DNA of 64,000 bases from the NCBI RefSeq assembly GCF_009866525.1, contig NZ_CM020866.1:1760914-1824913 (forward strand), in the 5' to 3' direction. This DNA comes from Spiroplasma poulsonii. Lineage in GTDB: Bacteria > Bacillota_I > Bacilli_A > Mycoplasmatales > Mycoplasmataceae. Of the stretch, positions 1 through 8,894 are shown in pieces (within the stretch, counting starts at the first letter, position 1; each line of letters starts with the position of its first letter). The notes under the pieces were generated by a model. The model was given only the letters and a program-made list of their open reading frames with translations. It did no database searches and was not told where the DNA came from. Made by a program: the position numbers and the translations under genes.

Positions 1-360
1 TCGTTGTTTCATATTTCGTAGGTGTGTTTGTATTGGATAAGTGCCAATAGTGTTGATTTGATTTTTAATTCAATTTGTGAGTGTTTGGGTTGGAGTAATT
101 CAATGAATTTTACCACCATCAACAAGCCAGTCACGCAAGTTAATTAATTTCGTTTTAAACCGGTCGGGTGACTTGCGGGTGCGTTCAAATTCAAAATAAA
201 TTTCACTATCATCATTTTTGATGATGATTAAATCAGGGTAGACATTTAAATTGCCGTTTTTCATTTTTAACTCCCGCTCCGTTTGATAGTTCTCAATATC
301 AGTTTGACTACAAAGTCATTTGATCAACATATCTTGATGGGGAGTTCATAGCAATTTATT
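1..360 (-). pseudogene. Relaxase-like (replication-relaxation type) protein, C-terminal part
   Basis: The minus strand is open from about 360 to the window edge when TGA is Trp. It contains the block LIIIKNDDSEIYFEFERTR followed by RLKTKLINLRDWL-like helices and GGKIHWITPTQTL. An acidic beta-strand core with E-x-E and a basic helix resembles the nuclease-like core of replication-relaxation proteins of plasmids and conjugative elements, but the assignment is tentative. The 5' part is missing: an in-frame TAA lies at 361-363, where the sequence switches to the propeller gene, so this is a junction rather than a natural start. A second remnant of the same C-terminus (GGKVHWITPTQTL) lies at 46264-46386 on the plus strand. 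The gene may continue beyond position 1. Confidence 0.45.
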
Positions 361-725
361 TTAATTGCTTTTTTATGTTCTAGGCCAACAAAAGTATTAC
401 CTTTATAAGAAAGATAATAATATTGCGATGGGTATGTTGGTCAACTTATTCCATCAATTTTGGTTGGTGTGTCTGAACCCGCAGACAACTTATACGCACC
501 AGTATCAGTAGCATAATAAATACTATTTGAACTATCAATGATAATTCCGTTTATTCATGCACTAATACCATTATTTTTTTTTATTGGTAGGTAGTTGTTG
601 TTTGCGTTAGATGTCAAAGCACTAACATCGCGCTTGACACGAGTTAGTGGTGCATTGGCCAGCAACGGAGTGGGAATGCTTGCTGTCAAGGTTGATATGG
701 TTAAGATACTTAATAATTTTTTCAT
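267..725 (-). pseudogene. Secreted beta-propeller-like protein, truncated and chimeric
   Basis: The ATG at 723-725 follows the ribosome site AGAAAGGAAATAACGAA. The first 25 residues (MKKLLSILTISTLTASIPTP, then LLANA) form a signal peptide, followed by a KRD-containing linker and one propeller-like repeat with IIIDSSNSIYYATDTGAYKL. The N-terminus is a clear paralogue of the protein starting at 2147. After SDTPTKIDG the sequence leaves the repeat and runs through non-homologous residues to TAA at 267, overlapping the relaxase-like fragment in another frame. I read it as the 5' end of a surface protein cut by recombination; the last 50 or so residues are probably not native. Confidence 0.5.
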
Positions 726-928
726 TTCGTTATTTCCTTTCTGAATTCTCTTTTTAACAAAAAAGAGAATAGCACCACCGCACTATTCCCACATGCAATT
801 TTCCAACATATTTGACAGCACCACAAAGCATATAACACCATCAAATATGTTAAAATTGTCTGTGGAAACGCTAGTTTGTCGCTAGTGTTTCCAAGATACT
901 AAATTGTTTACAAGACAATTTAGTATCA
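726..928 (-). promoter_or_regulatory. Structured leader, copy 1, upstream of the propeller gene
   Basis: About 200 bases before the start codon fold into four hairpins in the same order as at 2148-2353: GATACTAAATTGT with its complement, TGGAAACRCTAG with its complement, an AACATATTTG/CAAATATGTT stem with a long loop, and ATTCTC/GAGAAT beside the ribosome site. The third stem ends in G-C here and C-G in copy 2, a compensatory change. It is probably a transcribed 5' UTR; the function is unknown. Confidence 0.6.
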
Positions 929-984
929 CTTTATTAAATTTTAGCAAAAGTAAGGAGATACAAACTACTTATTTATATTATTTT

Positions 985-1008
985 ACCATATCTATAAATA
1001 GATATGGT
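985..1008. repeat. Palindrome between the two propeller genes
   Basis: CCATATCTAT-aa-ATAGATATGG is a perfect inverted repeat followed on the plus strand by seven T. It sits 75 bases past the stop of the propeller gene read from 2147 and 57 bases before leader copy 1. It could be an operator of leader 1 or a terminator; the T tract lies on the plus-strand side although neighbouring genes read minus, which makes simple termination less likely. Confidence 0.45.
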
Positions 1009-1082
1009 TTTTTTATATAAATTGCTATTTATCAAAGTTTTTATTACCTTCTTTCTATCGTTTCTTGTTATTTTTTATATAT

Positions 1083-2147
1083 TTATATAAAAAATAAGTA
1101 CCAAGAACAAGTACACCACACCAATACTTGAACAATTGCAATAAATGCAATTTCAATGTGAGATAATTTATTACTTAATTCAGGTACGTGCGCAGGTGGT
1201 GTTGGTTTAACAATCGGAGTTAATTTATAAACCCCATATCTGTCCCAAAATATACATATCTTTACTATCAATGTCAATAAATCAAACATATCTATTAATA
1301 TTTTCATTTTTAGTTGCAGTTGTAGAACCCTGTTTAAGCACAAAAGCTCCATCAGCTGTCCCAAAATAAATGTTATCTTTACTATTAATCGCAATAGAAA
1401 GAACATTACCACTTATACCATCAATTTTGGTTGGTGTGTCTGAACCCTGTTTCAAAACAAACGTACCATCACTTGTCCCAAAATATACATTATCGTTGTT
1501 ATCAATTACAATATTATTAACATAGCCAATAATACTATCAATTTTAGTTGCAGTGTCTGACCCCGCGAACAACTTATATGCACCATTATTTGTTCCAAAA
1601 TATACATTATCTTTACTATCAACTATAATTGTTCTATCATCACTGATACCATTTATTTTTGTTGCAGTTGTAGAACCCTGTTTAAGCACAAAAGCTCCAT
1701 CAGCTGTCCCAAAATAAATGTTATCTTTACTATTAATCGCAATAGAAAGAACATTACCACTTATACCATCAATTTTGGTTGGTGTTGTTTCCCCGTGTTT
1801 CAACACAAACGCACCATTGTTTGTTGCAAAATAAACATTATCGTTGTTATCAATTACAATATTATTAACATAGCCAATAATACTATCAATTTTAGTTGCA
1901 GTGTCTGACCCCGCGAACAACTTATATGCACCATCAGCTGTTCCAAAATATACATTATCTTTACTATCAACTATAATAAAAATGTACTATTAATATTTTT
2001 TATTTTATTTAATGGTAGGTAGTCGTTGTTGGAATTAGATGTTATAACATCGCGTTTATTACGAGTTAAAGATGTGTTGGCAAGCAACGGAGCAGGAACG
2101 TTCGCCGTCAATGTTGTTATGGTTAAGATACTTAGTAATTTTTTCAT
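1083..2147 (-). pseudogene. Secreted, membrane-anchored beta-propeller-like surface protein, frameshifted
   Basis: The start ATG (2145-2147) follows AGAAAGGAAATAACGAA. A signal peptide (MKKLLSILTITTLTANVPAP) and a KRD linker lead into six or more repeats of about 39 residues with the pattern IxxDSKDNVYFGTxDGAYKL and GSDTATKIDSI, resembling bacterial propeller blades. Near the end come a Pro-rich stalk (TPIVKPTPPAHVPE) and a hydrophobic helix (IEIAFIAIVQVLVW) fitting a C-terminal membrane anchor, so the ancestral protein was probably displayed on the cell surface. The frame is lost near 1978 (T-rich run) and again around 1230-1290, so the parts lie in three frames. Adhesin function is only an inference. 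Confidence 0.6.
1313..1980 (-). repeat. 348-bp tandem duplication inside the propeller gene
   Basis: Two near-identical tandem units, 1313-1660 and 1661 to about 1980, have a constant offset of 348 bp at several marker strings (for example CTTATATGCACC at 1573 and 1921). 348 bp is 116 codons, about three propeller blades. The low divergence points to a recent unequal crossover. Confidence 0.85.
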
Positions 2148-2353
2148 TTCGTTATTTCCTTTCTGAATTCTCTTTTTAACAAAAAAAGAGAATAACACCA
2201 CTGCACTATTCCCACACGCAATTTTTAAACATATTTCACAGTAGTACCACAGAAATACTACCAAGAAATATGTTAAAAATTGTCGGTGGAAACACTAGTG
2301 ACAAGCTAGTGTTTCCACGATACTAAATTGTTTACTAGACAATTTAGTATCAC
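2148..2353 (-). promoter_or_regulatory. Structured leader, copy 2, upstream of the propeller gene
   Basis: On the minus strand there are two back-to-back perfect hairpins, GATACTAAATTGT/ACAATTTAGTATC (2321-2353) and GTGGAAACACTAG/CTAGTGTTTCCAC (2287-2319). They are followed by the stem AACATATTTC/GAAATATGTT and a final ATTCTCTTTTT/AAAAAGAGAAT stem next to the ribosome site. A TATAAT box lies 35 bases upstream (2388-2393). The arrangement, not only the sequence, is shared with copy 1. Confidence 0.65.
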
Positions 2354-2387
2354 CAAATTTTTATTAAAAATATTTAATTACATAAAT

Positions 2388-2418
2388 ATTATATCACTAT
2401 AAACAATATTGTTTATAG
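2388..2418 (-). promoter_or_regulatory. -10 box plus 22-bp palindrome ahead of leader copy 2
   Basis: TATAAT (minus, 2388-2393) is preceded by the perfect palindrome CTATAAACAATATTGTTTATAG at 2397-2418, which covers the spacer and -35 zone. No canonical -35 is visible, which fits a regulated promoter with a repressor or activator site; it could alternatively be a plus-strand terminator because T-rich sequence follows it. Confidence 0.4.
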
Positions 2419-2556
2419 TTTTTTAATTTTAATATTTGGCACAAAAAATATAGAAAAAATTTGCATTTAATACATTTTGATATTTACTATATTTGATACA
2501 TTTGGGCTAGATACCAAAGATAAAAATATCTTGGTAAGGAAATTATACCCAAATTG
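2419..2556. other. AT-rich intergenic stretch
   Basis: I see no coding potential, hairpin or promoter that I would defend between the palindrome and the small CxxC gene. Confidence 0.5.
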
Positions 2557-2712
2557 TTATTTTTTACCGCAGTTTTTATTTCCCGTGTTAATCGTAAATC
2601 ACTCATCATCCACTTTTTGAATGGTGAAACTACAATTCAAACACTTTTGTAAATCAACATCAACAATCATTAAATTATGATTTTTAGTATCTTTATTCTC
2701 TACTTTTTTCAT
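2557..2712 (-). CDS. Small CxxC-containing protein (51 aa), unknown
   Basis: ATG at 2710-2712 to TAA at 2557-2559, using one TGA as Trp. The product has a Lys/Asp-rich N-terminus, then IVDVDLQKCLNCSFTIQKVDD and a terminal NKNCGKK. The CLNC pair plus a later Cys could bind a metal. It begins 3 bases after the stop of the replication-protein remnant at 2715, so both were probably one transcript of a plasmid or virus. No ribosome site is obvious; I do not recognise the family. Confidence 0.4.
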
Positions 2713-2714
2713 TG

Positions 2715-2846
2715 TTATTTGATTTCCTTGATGAGTTCTTCATGGGCTTGTTTTTGCCGCCAATAATATGGGTTCTCCCAAATGCTATTAAAATCATTTT
2801 CACTTGTAGTAAAATTTTCAGAATGTTTTATAAAATATTTAATAAA
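2715..2846 (-). pseudogene. C-terminal remnant of a plasmid/virus protein (NPYYWRQKQAHEELIKEIK type)
   Basis: The minus frame gives ENDFNSIWENPYYWRQKQAH followed by EELIKEIK and TAA. The same ending, ENDLSSIWENPYYWRQKQAY-EELIKEIK, occurs at 47973-48158. An in-frame TAA cuts the upstream part here. The family is not recognised with certainty; a Spiroplasma plasmid or plectrovirus replication protein is the best guess from context. Confidence 0.45.
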
Positions 2847-2975
2847 TTATCATATAAATTTATTTCTTTTAATCATTTTTCAAATTTATACAAGTAATAT
2901 CACAAACCAAGTTAATACATTTTACTATGCAAATAGTAAAAATACTATCATACTAGTTAAACCAACAGCAAGTAA

Positions 2976-3188
2976 GCAAATAGTGTGATAACAGGGGTTG
3001 TGTACAGTTGTGATGAAAATTGACAAAAAAATGGGGAGCAAGATACTATTGATTTAACAAATGATATTAAACTTGATGGTTCACAACTAGATACTTATCA
3101 AGGTCAATATTTAATAGAAACAGAAGATAATGCAAAAAACAAAAGTAGTTATTATGTTGTTATTAACAAAGATACAGAAAAAGATTAA
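2976..3188 (+). pseudogene. C-terminal fragment of an unknown acidic protein
   Basis: A plus-strand frame bounded by TAA at 2973 and 3186 encodes a 70-residue piece with DTIDLTNDIKLDGSQLDTYQ and ends NKDTEKD. It has no start and reads like the tail of a larger secreted or regulatory protein. One TGA is used as Trp. It overlaps the next frame by 35 bases. Confidence 0.3.
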
Positions 3189-3303
3189 TACACTTAATGA
3201 AAATACAAACATTAACTGAAAATGGAAAAATTATTTAAAATATTCATTAGATATTTTAAATAATGTAAAATCTGAAAAAACTGTTATGAGATATATTTAT
3301 AAT
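3154..3303 (+). pseudogene. 5' part of an unknown gene cut by IS copy A
   Basis: ATG at 3154 opens a frame (MLLLTKIQKKINTLNENTNI, then NWKWKNYLKY) reading without stop into the IS end at 3304. It is Lys/Asn-rich and uses TGA as Trp. The remainder is not found on the other side of the IS, where a minus-strand lipoprotein fragment lies, so flanking DNA was lost or rearranged. Confidence 0.35.
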
Positions 3304-4367
3304 AGACTTCTTGCGATACCCTTTTTATTAAAATATTATTATAAAATATAATTTATGAGGACATAAAAATATGAACAATAATAAATTTAATACTCTTAAT
3401 GATAGAGAATGGTTAAGATTAACAGGAATAAAAAAATCCACTTTTAATAAAATGTTAGATATTTTAAAAGTTGCTGAAATAGAAAAATTTAAAAAAGGTG
3501 GTAAAACTAATAAATTATCATTAGAAAATAGATTATTGATGACTTTATTATATTGACGAGAATATCAGACTTATTTTCATCTTGGTAAAAGTTTTGATAT
3601 TAGTGAGGCTAATTGTTATCGTAATATTAAGTGAATTGAAGATATTTTAATTAAAAACTCTGATTTTCAACAACTTGCTGGTAAAAAAGCACTAATAAAT
3701 GATTATTTTAATGATAAAACTATTATTATTGATGCTACCGAAACTCCAATCCAACGCCCAAAAAAAGACAAAAACAATCTTATTCTGGTAAAAAGAAAAA
3801 ACACACGATCAAAACACAAGTAATTATCGAACAAGAAACCAAAAAAATTATTGCAACAAGTTTTTCGCTCGGAAAAAATATGATTATGCTTTATTTAAAG
3901 AATCAAAAATCCCAATTTTAAAAAATACCAAATTAATAGTTGATAGTGGTTATCAAGGAATACAAAAAAATCACAATAATGTTCTAATACCTACAAAGAA
4001 AACAAAGAAAAACCCTTTAAACAAAGAACAAAAGCAATATAATAGACTAGTTTCAAAAATGAGAATTATTATTGAAAATATTTTTGCTATTCTTAAAAAA
4101 TTTAAAATTATTACAGAAAAATATCGTAATCGAAGAAAAAGATTTGGTTTAAGATTTAATTTAATTGCCTCAATTTATAATTTACAATTATTATATTTAA
4201 CATAAAATATTTATTTAAAATTAAATAATTTAAATAATAAATTAATTTTTCGTTGTGGAAAAATATTAAATTTTTAAATAAAAAACATAATTAATTAAAA
4301 TTATATTTTTCTATTAGTATCTTTTTTACAAATATTTGCAATTTTTAACAAGTAATGCAAGAAGTCT
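3304..4367 (+). mobile_element. IS copy A (IS5-like), full length, mutated
   Basis: Ends AGACTTCTTGC and GCAAGAAGTCT. Flanking triplets AAT and ATT differ, so it is not a simple insertion. A 1-base loss in the A tract near 3878 breaks the second half of the transposase. Confidence 0.9.
3371..4205 (+). pseudogene. IS5-like transposase (orfA/orfB), orfB frameshifted
   Basis: orfA runs 3371-3823 and is intact; the orfB frame is disturbed near 3878 where GAAAAAATATG replaces GAAAAAAACATG, the same change as in copy H at 44955. This copy should make orfA only. Confidence 0.75.
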
Positions 4368-4499
4368 ATTAAAGACTTTAATGTCTTTTGCTGTAATACT
4401 TTCGTTGCTAAGATTTTTTTTGTTATGACAAGCAACAACATTTGGCGCAACAGTTCCAACTAATGTTATTGTCCCTAAAATACTTAATAGTTTTTTCAT
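4368..4499 (-). pseudogene. Lipoprotein N-terminus cut by IS copy A
   Basis: ATG at 4497-4499 starts MKKLLSILGTITLVGTVAPN-VVACH, a signal peptide ending in the lipobox VVAC. About 44 residues remain before the IS end; the rest of the gene is absent. A GAGGG ribosome site lies just upstream (4508-4513). Confidence 0.65.
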
Positions 4500-4817
4500 T
4501 GTTTTTTCCCTCTTTGCTTTTAGTTATATTTATTTAAAATTTAAAAACTAAAATTTAGGCGGGATATGTATCTTACGAAATAAACATAAACATTTTGTAT
4601 GCAAAAAATTAATTAGAAGGGCAATTTTATAATAAAATTTAATTTTATAAACAATCAACATAATTCTTTCATCTCTATTCTCTACTATTTTTATGTGTTA
4701 ATAAAAAAACTATAACTTTTAATTATTATATCAAATTATTTAAGTTATTTTAATAATTAGTTTTGACAAAAAGTGGAATCAAGCCTTTACGATTTACTAC
4801 ATAATGCCATATATAAT
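4500..4817. other. Non-coding flank between IS copies A and B
   Basis: It presumably holds the promoter of the truncated lipoprotein (minus strand). A TTGACA at 4764-4769 on the plus strand has no convincing -10 partner and points into IS copy B. Nothing else is recognised. Confidence 0.4.
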
Positions 4818-5884
4818 AGACTTCTTGCATTACTTGTTAAAAAATTGCAAATATTTGTAAAAAAGATACTAATAGAAAAATATAATTTTAATTAATTATG
4901 TTTTTTATTTAAAAATTTAATATTTTTCCACAACGAAAAATTAATTTATTATTTAAATTATTTAATTTTAAATAAATATTTTATGTTAAATATAATAATT
5001 GTAAATTATAAATTGAGGCAATTAAATTAAATCTTAAACCAAATCTTTTTCTTCGATTACGATATTTTTCTGTAATAATTTTAAATTTTTTAAGAATAGC
5101 AAAAATATTTTCAATAATAATTCTCATTTTTGAAACTAGTCTATTATATTGCTTTTGTTCTTTGTTTAAAGGGTTTTTCTTTGTTTTCTTTGTAGGTATT
5201 AGAACATTATTGTGATTTTTTTGTATTCCTTGATAACCACTATCAACTATTAATTTGGTATTTTTTAAAATTGGGATTTTTGATTCTTTAAATAAAGCAT
5301 AATCATGTTTTTTTCCGAGCGAAAAACTTGTTGCAATAATTTTTTTGGTTTCTTGTTCGATAATTACTTGTGTTTTGATCGTGTGTTTTTTCTTTTTACC
5401 AGAATAAGATTGTTTTTGTCTTTTTTTGGGCGTTGGATTGGAGTTTCGGTAGCATAAATAATAATAGTTTTATCATTAAAATAATCATTTATTAGTGCTT
5501 TTTTACCAGCAAGTTGTTGAAAATCAGAGTTTTTAATTAAAATATCTTCAATTCACTTAATATTACGATAACAATTAGCCTCACTAATATCAAAACTTTT
5601 ACCAAGATGAAAATAAGTCTGATATTCTCGTTAATATAATAAAGTCATCAATAATCTATTTTCTAATGATAATTTATTAGTTTTACCACCCTTTTTAAAT
5701 TTTTATATTTCAGCAACTTTTAAAATATCTAACATTTTATTAAAAGTGAATTTTTTTATTCCTGTTAATCTTAACCATTCTCTATCATTAAGAGTATTAA
5801 ATTTATTATTGTTCATATTTTTATGTCCTCATAAATTATATTTTATAATAATATTTTAATAAAAAAGGGTATCGCAAGAAGTCT
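4818..5884 (-). mobile_element. IS copy B (IS5-like), full length, degenerate
   Basis: 1067 bp with both ends present. Flanking triplets AAT (left) and AGT (right) differ, so it arose by recombination or has lost its original flank. It is the most mutated full-length copy. Confidence 0.9.
4981..5816 (-). pseudogene. IS5-like transposase, inactivated
   Basis: Compared with other copies: GAA to TAA (stop) in the IEKF region near 5704, the Trp TGA to TAA near 5633, and the first catalytic Asp of IIIDATE changed to Tyr near 5458. All three changes kill activity, so this is an old copy. Confidence 0.85.
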
Positions 5885-6247
5885 AGTTAAATAATGCAAT
5901 TCTTTAATTGCAGTGTTGCAAATCGCTTGATAACCTGCTAAACGATATTTGTTATTATCTCTTGTGTTATAAATTCAGTAGGTAAATAACATATCAATGC
6001 CAACCAAAAAGTATTTACCAGTTTTATCAATAAAACACATTATTTTTGGTACACAAATAAATTTGTCATAAATTTTGACTTTGTAGCTAGTTTCGCGGGT
6101 AGGGTGTTGGCGAACATATTTTTTCGGAATGTAAAAATTAGAGACATGTTTATTCTTGTCAAGTTGATTAATAACTTTATAGTTCAATCCATTTATCTCC
6201 ACAAAGTGGTAATTGACTTGTTCTGCTTGCTGTACTAAATTTTCCAT
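5885..6247 (-). pseudogene. Unknown plasmid-type protein cut by IS copy B
   Basis: ATG at 6245-6247 follows AAAGGAACAGAAATT. The 121-residue product (MENLVQQAEQVNYHFVEING, later SYKVKIYDKFICVPKIMCFI and DMLFTYWIYNTRDNNKYRLA) reads through one TGA and ends inside the IS. It is the last gene of the minus-strand conjugation-like cluster starting at 8.9 kb. I do not recognise the family; the short beta-rich pattern fits a small accessory protein of a mobile element. Confidence 0.45.
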
Positions 6248-6370
6248 AATTTCTGTTCCTTTATTTGGTTTTGAGCGAATTTAACCCCCTTATTAGCGTT
6301 GATATTTTCCAAAATGTAATCCCTTCTTTTGGTTAGTTTAAACGCTAATTTAAAGGTAAAAATTTATGAT

Positions 6371-6715
6371 TTATAAATTGTGTTCTTTTTTGATTTGTTC
6401 AACGCGTTTTTTATATTCGCGTTGTTTTTCTTTGTCTAAATTGCTGTATCAGCTACGTTTTCATTCCTGACGAACTCTTACCAATTCAAACTTTTTCTTT
6501 TCTAACGCCAATTTGTTGGTTATTAGTTTGTATTCTTTTTGTTTTTCTTTAGTTAAGTTTTCAAATCAACCACTTTTTCACTGTTTCTCTCACTGTTTTA
6601 AAGCAAGGCGACCAGGGTGGTGTTCGATTTGGTATTGCTTTACCCGACGTTGTTCTTTTTGAACATCATTTTGATCATAATCAATTTTTGTATCAATATA
6701 ACTTGCTCTGCGCAT
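6371..6715 (-). CDS. Small basic helical protein with two W-x-NLxKEKQxEYK repeats (114 aa)
   Basis: ATG at 6713-6715 lies behind AGAAAGGACATGATGTT; the stop is TAA at 6371. Four to five TGA codons are Trp, so it is invisible with the standard code. Two copies of one motif can be seen, GWFENLTKEKQKEYK and SWYSNLDKEKQREYK, in an otherwise Lys/Glu/Gln-rich, probably coiled-coil protein. It lies between the coupling ATPase and the 6247 gene in the mobile cluster. A nucleic-acid-binding or structural role is possible but unsupported. Confidence 0.6.
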
Positions 6716-6757
6716 AACATCATGTCCTTTCTAATAAATATTTTCATAAATAAAAAA

Positions 6758-6790
6758 ATAGGTAGATGACTTTTTTATCATTCTACCTAT
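6758..6790. terminator. Inverted repeat ATAGGTAGA/TCTACCTAT
   Basis: A 9-bp perfect stem (6758-6766 with 6782-6790), extended by TGA/TCA around a T-rich loop. It sits between the small RNA candidate and the 6715 start, so it may end a transcript or form part of the promoter region. Confidence 0.45.
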
Positions 6791-6810
6791 ACACAAAAAT
6801 TAAAAAATGT

Positions 6811-6920
6811 TATAATTTAACTGACCTACCAAAAGGTGGGGTTAAATTAATAAGCCCTAGTTAAGTGGTTGTCCCCGCTTAATAGGTGTATAGAAGAATG
6901 ACTTGCGTGTCATTTTTCTT
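6811..6920 (+). ncRNA. Candidate small structured RNA in the conjugation cluster
   Basis: A perfect TATAAT (6811-6816, preceded by TGT, an extended -10) is followed by about 100 non-coding bases: hairpin CCTACC-aaaa-GGTGGG (6825-6840), hairpin TTAAGTGG/CCGCTTAA (6861-6882) and a terminator AATGAC-ttgcgt-GTCATT (6897-6914) with TTTCTTTTC. It is unusually G/C-rich for this genome and opposite in direction to the flanking genes. The layout resembles plasmid copy-control or fertility-control RNAs; the target is unknown. Confidence 0.5.
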
Positions 6921-6978
6921 TTCGTTTATTTAGTTGTGTTTATTATAGCACAGGTAGAGTGTATTATTTATTTAATTG

Positions 6979-8482
6979 TTAAAATAAATTATCTAAATAA
7001 GTTGGGTCAACTTGAATTTTTTTAATAAATAACTTGCCACTCGGTAGAGTGGTTTTTAAATAGCATTCCCCGATTTTAAGGTTTTTAAGGTCATTCGGAT
7101 GAACAATAAATTCATCCACCGAACGCACCGACCCCATATCAGCCGTGTTGTTTTTAAAATCAAGTTGTCGAGTTAGTTTTTCGGTTTCTTGGGTGCCAAA
7201 TACACTTGCTATATATTCGGCCGTGTTTGGGTCTTTCAATGAGTGACAAACAATAGTGCTAACATTTCCAAAAATGGTATCTGTTAAATTCATATTGTTT
7301 GTTTTTAGGTCATTGATTGTTTGGGAAGATAAGAAACACTGATAATTAAAACTACGCGACTTATTTATCAAGTTGATAATCGTTTCACTCGCAAAGACAT
7401 TAAACTCATCTAAAACAATGTTAATTTTTTGATTAACTGGTTTTAGCGTGGTTAATTCTTTTAAGTCTTGGATAATGATTTTACCAACTGAACCCGCTAG
7501 TTTGGGATACATCAACGAATTGATTACTAAACAAAATCGTTTTATGTTTAGTAATCAATTCTAACAAAGTATTTTTATTGCCCAAACTATTGTTTAGTTG
7601 TGTGTTGTAAACATTTAATTGATTAAAAAGACTGTTAATGTCTTTTTAATCAAAATTTGATAATAACGAAATGCTATTGTCATTAAAAGCAATTAATTTT
7701 TCTAATTGTTTAATAGGAAAATATTTAACTAAATTATCAAAAGTAATAGCTATATCATTTTTTAAAAGTGTATCAAGCAATAGTAATAAATAATTATGTG
7801 CTAAATTTTGATAATACTGTTCGGAAAAGTCAAACAACGACATTATTTTATCCGCTAAAATAACTTTATTTTTATTTGCAAATGGTTTATATTCCGTTGT
7901 GCCACCAATTTCTCAAATAAAAGCGTTAGGGTATTGTTGTTTAATTTTTTCAATTAAATCAACATCCCCTTTTCCATCAATAATAATTGTGGTTTCACGG
8001 AATTTAAACCTTAACTCTTTTATAATTTGCATTAATGTCGTTGTTTTACCGCTCCCAGTTGTACCAACTAGGAGAGTATGTTGAGTTAAATTTGATTTTA
8101 TTAAACCAAAGTTTTTATTTAATTTAAGCAAATTACTTTGTTGAATTTGTTTAAATTCTTGTTCTTTTTGTTTTGCTTTTTTCTTTTGTTCATAATCAAA
8201 CATATCAAAGTGTTGTCATTTTTGATAACCAATAAAACCAGCAACGACAAGCACAACGATAGTGCTGATAATTGCTGAAATTTTAAAGCAAATATCTTTG
8301 CTATAAGCAGTTGAAAAGGTTTGTCAAGTAACTGCTTTTAATTTTATTCCTGCATAGCCAAGCGAAATAGTAATATTAATTAAAGCAACTAGCAAGAAAA
8401 AAGTTAATATAGCAAAAATAATTCAAAAGATTACTTTTTCAAATTTATTAAGTTTTTTATATCATTGTTTTATTTTCCGCAT
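6979..8482 (-). pseudogene. Type IV coupling ATPase (VirD4/TraG-like), frameshifted twice
   Basis: The ATG at 8480-8482 follows GTTAGGAG. The N-terminus has two membrane helices (FWIIFAILTFFLLVALINI and ISAIISTIVVLVVAGFIGY), then Walker A LVGTTGSGKTT and IIIDGKGDVD. After a stop at 7646 the frame resumes (KDINSLFNQLNVYN, then ILFS), shifts again near 7535 and ends with YPKLAGSVGK, the Walker B-like INIVLDEFNVFA and SSQTINDL. Re-joining the three frames gives an otherwise complete coupling protein, which would pump relaxase-bound DNA to a conjugation channel. Two one-base indels in A-rich runs break it. It follows the VirB4-like gene by 11 bases, so both were one operon. Confidence 0.75.
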
Positions 8483-8493
8483 AAATTTTACTC

Positions 8494-8892
8494 CTAACTA
8501 AATGCTTCTTGTTCTATTTCACTTGCTTCAACATTTAACAGCATTCGGTTATTAGCACCAATCGAAAACAGACATGTTCCCGTTGGTGCGGTTGCAATCG
8601 TATCTTTTTGATATTGATTTAATCGCCCACTAGTGGCAATTAAATTATCATAATCTTGTAAATCGCTTGCCGCTAAATGATGAACAAACTGATATAAACA
8701 GTTGTTGATTATTCCTTGGGTTTGCGTTTTAATATTCGCATTGCCCATAAAGTCGTTGATATTTTGCGTCATAATATATAAAATACCATTATATTTTCGA
8801 ATGCGTTTTGTCATTTCAAATAAGAAATTCAACGCTAAGGTATTGTTTTCATTAATCAATAAGTGAGCTTCATCGATGGCAATACAAATTCA
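8494..8892 (-). pseudogene. VirB4/TraE-like conjugation ATPase, C-terminal part
   Basis: The frame enters from IS copy C with WICIAIDEAHLL, a Walker B motif, continues with NFLFEMTKRIRKYNGILYIM and TQNINDFMGNANIKTQTQG, and stops at TAG 8494. TQNINDF and the later LASDLQDYDNL pattern match the C-terminal half of VirB4-type ATPases that power type IV secretion. The Walker A half is gone; nothing matching it appears beyond the IS copies C/D. Confidence 0.7.
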
Positions 8893-8894
8893 TT

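Noticed and set aside
2712-2988. Plus-strand frames 2712-2897 and 2782-2988
   Set aside because: The minus strand carries the conserved NPYYWRQKQA tail; the plus frames are its shadow and AT-rich continuation.
4764-4800. TTGACA as a promoter reading into IS copy B
   Set aside because: No -10 at 16-18 bp and no gene downstream on that strand.
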